Source: Bacillota bacterium (GTDB lineage: Bacteria; Bacillota; Limnochordia; Darwinibacteriales; Darwinibacteriaceae). From it: a stretch of 64,000 nucleotides of DNA. The notes under the pieces are model-generated. The model searched no databases, was not told the DNA's origin, and saw only the letters and a program-made list of their open reading frames with translations. The stretch spans positions 65,349 to 129,348 of the forward strand of contig DURH01000001.1 in the NCBI GenBank assembly GCA_012837385.1, given 5' to 3'. Within the stretch, counting starts at the first letter, position 1, and every line of letters begins with the position of its first letter. This document shows, piece after piece, positions 17,249 through 23,847 of the stretch. A program made the translations under genes and the position numbers.

Positions 17249-18178
17249 ATGGGTACCAAGACCCGCAGTTTCGGCGCTTCCAGCCGCGAAAGCCACGATT
17301 CTGCCCGATTCTACCGCCGTCGGCTGTACAGCGAGGTGGATGTGGAGCAGCTCGATGGAATCAGGCTAGGCGAAGTTGCTGAGGAACACCTGAATCAGGT
17401 CCACCACCATGACTCGAGGAATCTTGCTTTCCTTCCTGACAACTCCGTGCATCTTATGATCACTTCTCCCCCTTACAACGTGGGCAAGGAATATGATCTT
17501 GATCTTTCTCAGGATGAATACCTGGGTCTGCTCCGGGATGTTATGGAAGAGGTGTATCGGGTGCTGGTCCCTGGGGGCAGGGCGTGCATCAACATCGCCA
17601 ATGTGGGCCGCAAACCCTATATCCCCCTTAACAGCATGATCAACCAGCTCATGCTGGAGGTGGGTTATTTAATGAGGGGTGAGATTATCTGGAACAAGGG
17701 GGCCAGTGCCGGTGCATCCTGTGCCTGGGGCAGCTGGCGGTCCGCTTCCAACCCCGTTCTGCGTGATGCCCATGAGTACATCATGGTTTACTGCAAGCAG
17801 TCTTTTACCCGCAGGCCTGATCGGGAAGGAGCCGAGAGCACCATCAGCAGGGATGAGTTTTTGGAGTACACCAAGAGCGTGTGGACCTTCAACACTGAAT
17901 CGGCTAAGAGGGTTAACCATCCCGCTCCCTTTCCTGTGGAGCTTCCCTACCGCCTTATTCAGCTCTACTCTTTCCAAGGAGACATTGTTCTGGATCCCTT
18001 CTGCGGAAGCGGCACCACCTGCATTGCTGCTCTGCAAACCCAGAGGAACTTCATTGGGGTAGATAACGAGCTGAGTTACGTGGAGGGAGCCCGCCGGCGC
18101 CTTACTGCCTTCTTGGAATGCGGTGAAGATGTGGTGGAGCCGCATGCTGGCGGGAAGGCAGGTGGGGCAGATGGCTGA
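17249..18178 (+). CDS. Orphan site-specific DNA methyltransferase (beta-class, probably N4-cytosine)
   Basis: A 309-residue SAM-dependent DNA methyltransferase. The catalytic motif is TSPPYN at residues 72-77, and the SAM-binding DPFCGSGTT begins at residue 249. Catalytic motif before SAM motif gives the beta class, and SPPY rather than NPPY or DPPY favours N4-methylcytosine. The segment WNKGASAGASCAWGSW is conserved in a group I associate with CTAG-type methylases in archaea, from memory and with low certainty. No restriction endonuclease or specificity gene lies nearby, so it is probably an orphan regulator or protector. It shares eight bases with the CDF gene. Confidence 0.9.
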   Translation: MGTKTRSFGASSRESHDSARFYRRRLYSEVDVEQLDGIRLGEVAEEHLNQVHHHDSRNLAFLPDNSVHLMITSPPYNVGKEYDLDLSQDEYLGLLRDVMEEVYRVLVPGGRACINIANVGRKPYIPLNSMINQLMLEVGYLMRGEIIWNKGASAGASCAWGSWRSASNPVLRDAHEYIMVYCKQSFTRRPDREGAESTISRDEFLEYTKSVWTFNTESAKRVNHPAPFPVELPYRLIQLYSFQGDIVLDPFCGSGTTCIAALQTQRNFIGVDNELSYVEGARRRLTAFLECGEDVVEPHAGGKAGGADG

Positions 18179-19085
18179 GGGGTTTGGGAAAATGGTAGTT
18201 GATCCTGGAGAGAGGCACTTGTTGGGCAGTTCCGCCAGCTGGAAGGGTATTGCCGTAAACCTGCTTCTGGTAGTGGGTAAGGTGGCCGCCGGGGTGCTCT
18301 CTGGCAGTGTTTCAGTGTTGGCCGATGGGATCAACAACCTGATGGACGCGGCAGGTTCCATCATCACCTTCGCTGGTTTCAGAATGGCTGCGAAGAAAGC
18401 CGATAAAGAGCATCCCTTTGGGCACGGCCGCTACGAGTACTTGGCGGGCTTGGGGGCGTCAGTGCTGATCCTCATCGTAGGCATAGAGATGGCCCGAAGT
18501 GGAGTAGAGGAAATCCTCAGGCCCACCGATTTAGAGCTCAACCTCCTCACCTTCGCTGTACTGGGAATCTCTATTGTGGTTAAGATTTGGATGGCTTTAT
18601 CGTACGCGCGTTTGAGCAGGCGCATTGGCTCTTCGGCGTTGAAGGCCGTGTCAGTGGACAGCAGAAACGATGCCCTGGCCACAGGCGCCGTGCTGGCTAG
18701 TTTTGCTCTTCAGCGCTATACCGGTTTGCAGCTAGATGGCTGGGGGGCAGTGCTGGTAGCCCTTTTTATCCTCCATAACGGATTAGGGCTGGTTAGGGAA
18801 ACGATCAGCCCCCTAATCGGGGAAGCGCCTTCTCAAGAGCTGGTTGAGTACATCACAGACAAAATCGCCGAGCATGACCAGGTGCTGGGTATTCATGATC
18901 TGATCATCCACGACTATGGCCCAGGGCGCCGTTATGTAAGTGCCCATGTGGAAATGCCTGAAGACGAAGACCCTATAAAAACTCACGCCATTATTGATAC
19001 CATCGAGCAGGACTTTCTGGAGACCGATCAGATTCACCTGATCATTCACTATGACCCAGTTCCCCGCAACGCTCCGAGGCCCTAG
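18171..19085 (+). CDS. Cation diffusion facilitator (CDF) family metal exporter
   Basis: A 304-residue protein with about six membrane segments and a C-terminal cytoplasmic ferredoxin-like domain. The metal-site motifs are HPFGHGRYEYLAGL and DSRNDALATGAV, and ADGINNLMDAAG sits in the second helix. The C-terminal domain ends HLIIHYDP. These match zinc/manganese/iron efflux CDF proteins. The ATG at 18171 follows AGGTGGGG and overlaps the methyltransferase stop by eight bases. A terminator comes directly after its stop. The metal is not assigned. Confidence 0.9.
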   Translation: MAEGFGKMVVDPGERHLLGSSASWKGIAVNLLLVVGKVAAGVLSGSVSVLADGINNLMDAAGSIITFAGFRMAAKKADKEHPFGHGRYEYLAGLGASVLILIVGIEMARSGVEEILRPTDLELNLLTFAVLGISIVVKIWMALSYARLSRRIGSSALKAVSVDSRNDALATGAVLASFALQRYTGLQLDGWGAVLVALFILHNGLGLVRETISPLIGEAPSQELVEYITDKIAEHDQVLGIHDLIIHDYGPGRRYVSAHVEMPEDEDPIKTHAIIDTIEQDFLETDQIHLIIHYDPVPRNAPRP

Positions 19086-19097
19086 GGCCTCTTTTTT
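19076..19097 (+). terminator. Intrinsic terminator after the CDF gene
   Basis: GAGGCCC/GGGCCTC hairpin directly at the stop codon, followed by seven T residues. Confidence 0.88.
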
Positions 19098-19194
19098 TGA
19101 TCGATCTAGACGGATGCCAAAATCCAAAGCGCACTCAGCCCGTGCCTGCTTATCGTTTTGGGTGAAATATTTAATGATAAACATAAAATAGTTA

Positions 19195-19223
19195 TTGACT
19201 AGCATGAAACGGAGTGCTAGAAT
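19195..19223 (+). promoter_or_regulatory. Sigma-A promoter with internal palindromic operator
   Basis: TTGACT (19195-19200), 17-base spacer, TAGAAT (19218-19223). A perfect inverted repeat CTAGCA (19199-19204) / TGCTAG (19215-19220) fills the spacer and overlaps both boxes. A repressor bound there would block the promoter; the XRE protein encoded second in the operon is the natural candidate. Confidence 0.75.
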
Positions 19224-19254
19224 CTAACCAGAATAAACTTAAGGAGGCAGGGCA

Positions 19255-19860
19255 ATGGTGCACGTCAATGATGCCGGGCAGGCAGCAAGGTTGGCCCGGA
19301 CAGTAAACAAGGTGCTGAAAGTGTTCTATTTCGCAGGCCTAATCGGGCTGCTCCTGGTGGTGGGTATGCTGGTTTTGGCGACGCTGGGGCCAGAACGGTT
19401 TTTCGCTGTGGAGCGCTTTCGCTCTGGTGGCTTTTCCTTGGAACTGAACGGGCTTGTGCGCTACGAGCTTCGTTCGGCGAACCTCAGCGATGGGATGAGC
19501 CTGCGCAGTGTCTTTCAGAGTATCGCAGGGGCAGCTATTGTGTATGCGCTAGTGTTTGTCTATGTGCTCAGGAGGCTCAGGGAGGTTTTGGATACGGTGG
19601 TTATGGGCGAGCCTTTCCATCGCGATAATCCTAAAAGGATTCGAGATATTGGCCTCGGGGTAACGGCTGCCGCCTTTTTAGTTCCTGCGGCCAACAGTTG
19701 GGTGGCTCACCAGATGATCCAATCCTTTTCCCTGTCAGGCTTTTCCATAGTCTATTCCCCAGATGTTCAGATTATCTTCACAGGACTGCTCCTCCTAGTC
19801 CTGGCTGGGGTCTTCGCCTATGGATGCTATCTGCAGGAAGAAATGGATCAGACTGTATAG
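19255..19860 (+). CDS. DUF2975 family membrane protein
   Basis: A 201-residue protein with four hydrophobic segments (near residues 20-42, 85-105, 135-155 and 170-192). The cytoplasmic loop GEPFHRDNPKRIRDIG is the hallmark of DUF2975. In many Firmicutes this family is paired with a small YozG-like Cro/C1 regulator, as here. AAGGAGG precedes the ATG. The function is unknown; it could sense a membrane signal for the regulator. It is first in a two-gene operon with its own promoter and operator. Confidence 0.87.
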   Translation: MVHVNDAGQAARLARTVNKVLKVFYFAGLIGLLLVVGMLVLATLGPERFFAVERFRSGGFSLELNGLVRYELRSANLSDGMSLRSVFQSIAGAAIVYALVFVYVLRRLREVLDTVVMGEPFHRDNPKRIRDIGLGVTAAAFLVPAANSWVAHQMIQSFSLSGFSIVYSPDVQIIFTGLLLLVLAGVFAYGCYLQEEMDQTV

Positions 19861-19871
19861 GAGGTTGTCCC

Positions 19872-20087
19872 ATGCCAATTATTGTTAGACTCGATCGGGT
19901 ATTGGCAGATCGCAAAATGCCCCTCAACGTTCTGTCTGAGAAGGTTGGGATTTCCGTGGTCAACCTGTCGAACCTCAAGACAGGCAAAGCCAAGGCCATC
20001 CGTTTCAGTACTCTAGAGGCCATCTGCGCTGCCCTGGAGTGTCAACCTGGCGACCTGCTGGAATACGAGCAGGTACCAGAGGACTGA
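19872..20087 (+). CDS. YozG-like XRE/Cro-type transcriptional regulator
   Basis: A 71-residue helix-turn-helix protein. It opens MPIIVRLDRVLADRKM, contains the helix-turn-helix LNVLSEKVGISVVNLSNLKTG and ends in the family hallmark CAALECQPGDLLEY. The ATG at 19872 has AGGAGG about seven bases before it. It is the usual partner of DUF2975 proteins and probably represses its own operon through the palindrome at 19199-19220. A terminator follows at 20149. Confidence 0.9.
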   Translation: MPIIVRLDRVLADRKMPLNVLSEKVGISVVNLSNLKTGKAKAIRFSTLEAICAALECQPGDLLEYEQVPED

Positions 20088-20148
20088 GTGCAGTGCAGTT
20101 TACAAATAATTCACGAGAAGTTTCGGTTGAAAAAGCATAAGCCCAGGT

Positions 20149-20174
20149 AGGCAACCAGCTGTGGTTGCCTTTTT
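20149..20174 (+). terminator. Intrinsic terminator after the DUF2975/XRE operon
   Basis: AGGCAACCA (20149-20157) pairs with TGGTTGCCT (20162-20170), followed by TTTTT. Confidence 0.88.
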
Positions 20175-20313
20175 AAATTGCCAACTCAGCATTTTCAGAA
20201 CCCAGTTTGTTCGAAAAGCGTAATATTTTCCGCGTAGGGAGGATTTACCTGGGAAGCGTGGAAGTAAAGGACAACATTCGCGCGCGAAAAAAATATTAAA
20301 GGGGTGTTAAGAT

Positions 20314-21828
20314 GTGAAGAAACGCAGTGCGCTGGTTGCAGTTGTCATGCTCCTAGTATTGGCATTCAGCACGGCTGTCTGGGCTGACAATGACACGCTG
20401 GTTATCGGAAGCGGCGCAGAAGCTGTGGGCCTTGACCCTAGGCTGGAAACGGACGTACCCTCGTTTGAACGCATTAACGTTATTATGGAGCCGTTAGTGA
20501 AGTTCGCCACGAACATGGAGCTTGTACCTGCTCTAGCCACAGAGTGGGATGTAAGCGAAGATACCATGACCCTGTGGTTTAAGCTGCGTGAAGGCGTCAA
20601 GTGGCATGACGGCACGCCATTTACCGCCGAAGATGTGAAGTACACCTATGAATGGGTACTCAATCCTGACAACGGTGCTCCCAATATGGGGCTCTATGCC
20701 GCGATCAGTGAAATTGAGGTGGTAAATGATTACGAAATCATCTTCCGCCTGGGCGAGCCCAATGCCTTTTTGATGAACAACATCGCTCGTATGCCCATTA
20801 CTCCGAAACACGATGGTGACCGCTCTGATTTCCGCCAGAAGCCTCAAGGCACAGGACCCTACAAGTTCGTATCCTGGACCAGGGATGACCGTTTGGTTTT
20901 GGTGGAAAACGAAGAGTATTGGGGCGGCAGGCCGAATATCCCCAATCTGGTGTTTAGGGCAATTCCCGAGAACGCCACTAGGCTTCTGGCCTTTGAAGCC
21001 GGTGAAATCGACATCTACCAAGGTGGCGTAGTGCCTCAGGAAATCACCCGTTTGGAGCAGGATCCCAAGTACGTAGTGCAGAGGACTCCTGGTACAGGTT
21101 ACAACTACCTTGGTTTCAACACTAAGGTGGGAGCCCTCTCCGATGTGCGTGTGCGTCAGGCTTTGAGTTACGTCATTAACCGTGAAGGCATTGTGAAGAA
21201 CGTGCTCAACGGGATTGGAACTCCGGGTATTGGGCCTGTTTCCATGTCCCTGCCCTGGTTTAATCCTGATCTGCCGCGCTACGAGTACAGCCCTGAGAAG
21301 GCCAAGGAACTGCTGGCTGAAGCAGGGTACAAGCCAGGTGACATCAACATCAGGCTGTTTACCAATGAGAACCCGGATCGGATCCGCATAGCAGAGATCC
21401 TGCAGTACGAAGCCCAGCAGGTTGGTATCAATGTGGAAGTGTTCGTGGAGGAGTGGGGTGCCTACTTGGCCCGCATCCAAGAAACTGACGACTTCGACAT
21501 CTTCATCCTGGGCTGGTCTGGCCAGCTTGACCCTGACCGTGCTATGATCCGTCAGTTCCACACCAATGGTTCGAATAACTACGGCAAGTATTCCAATGAA
21601 CGCGTCGACTATCTGCTCGACCTGGGTCGCACCGTGCCTCAAGAGTCACAGGAATCCATCGATATTTACCGCGAAGCTCAATACATCGTGGTAAGTGAGG
21701 TTCCTTACGGCTTCATAAACTACACCGAAGAAGTGGGCCTCCTCCATCCTTACATCGGCAACTGGGAGGTACACCCCTACGGTGCAGCAGCATGGCAGGA
21801 TGCGCACCTCATGACTAAGAGCAAATAA
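20314..21828 (+). CDS. Peptide/nickel-type ABC substrate-binding protein (family 5)
   Basis: A 504-residue SBP_bac_5 protein with a signal peptide (KKRSALVAVVMLLVLAFS...WA). No lipobox cysteine is seen, so it may be released or held otherwise. Family landmarks include LVPALATEWDVSED, the REGVKWHDGTPFTAEDV stretch and the C-terminal NYGKYSNERVDYLLD. It starts at GTG 20314 behind AAAGGGGTG. It binds an oligopeptide or similar compound outside the cell and passes it to the two permeases that follow. A hairpin sits between it and the permeases, which usually gives more binding protein than permease. Confidence 0.92.
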   Translation: MKKRSALVAVVMLLVLAFSTAVWADNDTLVIGSGAEAVGLDPRLETDVPSFERINVIMEPLVKFATNMELVPALATEWDVSEDTMTLWFKLREGVKWHDGTPFTAEDVKYTYEWVLNPDNGAPNMGLYAAISEIEVVNDYEIIFRLGEPNAFLMNNIARMPITPKHDGDRSDFRQKPQGTGPYKFVSWTRDDRLVLVENEEYWGGRPNIPNLVFRAIPENATRLLAFEAGEIDIYQGGVVPQEITRLEQDPKYVVQRTPGTGYNYLGFNTKVGALSDVRVRQALSYVINREGIVKNVLNGIGTPGIGPVSMSLPWFNPDLPRYEYSPEKAKELLAEAGYKPGDINIRLFTNENPDRIRIAEILQYEAQQVGINVEVFVEEWGAYLARIQETDDFDIFILGWSGQLDPDRAMIRQFHTNGSNNYGKYSNERVDYLLDLGRTVPQESQESIDIYREAQYIVVSEVPYGFINYTEEVGLLHPYIGNWEVHPYGAAAWQDAHLMTKSK

Positions 21829-21850
21829 GAAGTAACGCAAACGCAGAGGC

Positions 21851-21888
21851 AGGATGCCAGGTGTTGCACACCTGGTATCCTCCATTTT
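21851..21888 (+). terminator. Intercistronic hairpin, partial terminator or stabiliser
   Basis: AGGATGCCAGGTG pairs with CACCTGGTATCCT around TTGCA, followed by CCATTTT. The weak T run and the position between the binding-protein and permease genes suggest partial termination or 3' protection of the upstream message. Confidence 0.7.
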
Positions 21889-21910
21889 AGTAAAGGGTGG
21901 GTTTGTCCAA

Positions 21911-22894
21911 ATGCTACGTTACATTATTCGGCGCCTTGTTCAGATGATACCCCTGCTGATCGGAGTTTCCATCATTGTATTCCTCCTCGGGCACCTGGCC
22001 CCTGGCGATCCAGTCCGTCTGCTCTTAGGAGAAGAAGCGACGGAAGAAGACGTGGCTAGACTGAATGCCATCTACGGCTTCGATCAGCCCCTTCCCGTGC
22101 AGTATCTGCGCTGGTTCACCAGGGCTATCACTGGGGATCTGGGTGTGTCTATTCGCCAAACCATGCCTGTGAGGGCTCTCATCTTCGAGCGGTTGGGGGC
22201 CACTCTGGAACTGGCCATCTTCTCTGTGGTCATTGCTGTTTTGTTGGGGATTCCAGTGGGAGTGTTTGCTGCTACGCGGCGGGGTTCCCTCTGGGACTAC
22301 GTCAGTATGATCGTTTCATTGATCGGCGTGTCCATGCCTGGCTTTTGGTTGGGGCTGGTGCTGCTCTCTTACGTGGCCCTACATGTGCCTTGGTTACCCA
22401 TGTTCGGCAGGGACGCTTCGGTTTTTCAAGGCCTGTGGGTGCTGCTCACCCAATTCCGAGCAGATGTCTTCCTGACCGGATTGCGCCACATCCTGCTTCC
22501 GGCCACAGCCCTAGGAGTGAGCATGATGGCCATTATTGCCAGGCTGACCAGGTCCAGTTTGCTGGAGGTCTTGGGTAAAGACTATATCCGCACTGCCCAG
22601 GCCAAGGGGCTTAAGTACAGTATGGTAGTGCTCAAACACGGCCTGCGCAACGCACTGCTTCCGGTGATCACCATCGTGGGCATCCAATTCGGTGCTATGC
22701 TGGGTGGTGCAGTGGTTACCGAAACAGTATTTGCCTGGCCGGGGGTTGGCCGCCTAGTGGTGAACGCCATCAGCCAACGTGACTTTCCCTTGGTACAGGG
22801 GGGTGTGTTGATGATGGCAGTAGTGTTTACTTTTGTGAACCTGCTGGTGGATATCAGCTATGCGTTGGTCAACCCTCGCATCCGCTACGAGTAA
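21911..22894 (+). CDS. Peptide-type ABC permease, DppB/OppB family
   Basis: A 327-residue membrane protein with about six helices. The N-terminal MLRYIIRRLVQMIPLLIGV is characteristic of DppB/OppB, as is the EAA-type loop GKDYIRTAQAKGL. The ATG at 21911 follows AAAGGGTGGG; an upstream in-frame extension of 19 residues runs through the intercistronic hairpin and is less likely. It forms the pore with the next permease. Confidence 0.9.
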   Translation: MLRYIIRRLVQMIPLLIGVSIIVFLLGHLAPGDPVRLLLGEEATEEDVARLNAIYGFDQPLPVQYLRWFTRAITGDLGVSIRQTMPVRALIFERLGATLELAIFSVVIAVLLGIPVGVFAATRRGSLWDYVSMIVSLIGVSMPGFWLGLVLLSYVALHVPWLPMFGRDASVFQGLWVLLTQFRADVFLTGLRHILLPATALGVSMMAIIARLTRSSLLEVLGKDYIRTAQAKGLKYSMVVLKHGLRNALLPVITIVGIQFGAMLGGAVVTETVFAWPGVGRLVVNAISQRDFPLVQGGVLMMAVVFTFVNLLVDISYALVNPRIRYE

Positions 22895-22906
22895 GGAGGC
22901 AGAAAC

Positions 22907-23737
22907 GTGAAATACTTGCTGCGCAGTAAAAGCGCTGTAACTGGACTTATTCTGATCGGCATCCTAATTATCGTGGCGATCCTCGCCGAGGTTATAGCTC
23001 CCCATGATCCTTACAGAATGGACATTTGGAACAGTTACCTGGCACCTGAAGGTTTCTCAGGCAAGTACATCTTAGGAACAGACGATATGGGTCGGGATGT
23101 GCTCAGCCGAATTCTAGTAGGCAGCAGGGTGTCACTCCTGGTGGCAGCCACAGCCACCGGTGTTTCCCTGGTTCTCGGCGTTATTCTGGGAGCGGTGGCT
23201 GGCTATGTTGGTGGTGCTGTGGACGCGTTCATAATGCGGGTTATGGATTTGATCCTCGCTTTTCCTTCCATATTGCTGGCCATCGCCATTGTGGCCACGG
23301 TGGGTCCTGGCGTGGTGAACGCCATGTTTGCCATTGCCATAGTGCGCATCCCAGCCATGGTGAGGGTGACCCGCAGTATGGTTCTGGCCCTTAAGGAAGA
23401 GGAGTTTGTTATGGCTGGCCAGGCCTTGGGCCTGTCTGATGTAAGAATCTTGTTTCGCCATATTCTGATCAACTGTTTTGCCCCCATTTTGGTGGTTGCT
23501 TCTCTGAACATGGGAACAGCCATTACAGTGGAAGCAACCCTGAGTTTCCTGGGTCTAGGGGCCCAGCCTCCAGTGATCAGCTGGGGACGCATGTTGGCCC
23601 TAGGCAGGGAGGCTATCAGGACTGCACCTCATATGACCCTTTATCCCGGTTTAGCCATTGTTTTTACGGTGCTTGGTTTTAACCTCTTGGGGGACGGACT
23701 GCGTGACATCGGTGACCCGCAGCTGCGGGGGAGGTAG
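22907..23737 (+). CDS. Peptide-type ABC permease, DppC/OppC family
   Basis: A 276-residue membrane protein with about six helices and the DppC signature LGTDDMGRDVLSRILVGSR. The EAA loop reads EEEFVMAGQALGLSD. It starts at GTG 22907 behind AAGGAGG. A terminator ends the unit directly after it, so the two ATPases (DppD/DppF type) that normally complete this transporter are not in this operon or window and must be supplied from elsewhere. Confidence 0.9.
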   Translation: MKYLLRSKSAVTGLILIGILIIVAILAEVIAPHDPYRMDIWNSYLAPEGFSGKYILGTDDMGRDVLSRILVGSRVSLLVAATATGVSLVLGVILGAVAGYVGGAVDAFIMRVMDLILAFPSILLAIAIVATVGPGVVNAMFAIAIVRIPAMVRVTRSMVLALKEEEFVMAGQALGLSDVRILFRHILINCFAPILVVASLNMGTAITVEATLSFLGLGAQPPVISWGRMLALGREAIRTAPHMTLYPGLAIVFTVLGFNLLGDGLRDIGDPQLRGR

Positions 23738-23742
23738 GGAAA

Positions 23743-23770
23743 CGCCCTTGACAGGGCGCTTTCTTTTTTC
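23743..23770 (+). terminator. Intrinsic terminator after the peptide-permease operon
   Basis: CGCCCT (23743-23748) and AGGGCG (23753-23758) hairpin followed by CTTTCTTTTTTC. Confidence 0.82.
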
Positions 23771-23847
23771 CAGCATTGCATGGGAAGGGGCTACCTGGTA
23801 CCATTAAAGGAAAAGAGCCTGGCAGGTGCTGAAATGAGGTTTGGGTA

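Noticed and set aside
20533-21642. Long open frame antisense to the peptide-binding protein
   Set aside because: It mirrors the codon pattern of the real gene, has no ribosome binding site or recognisable domain, and the plus-strand gene is beyond doubt.
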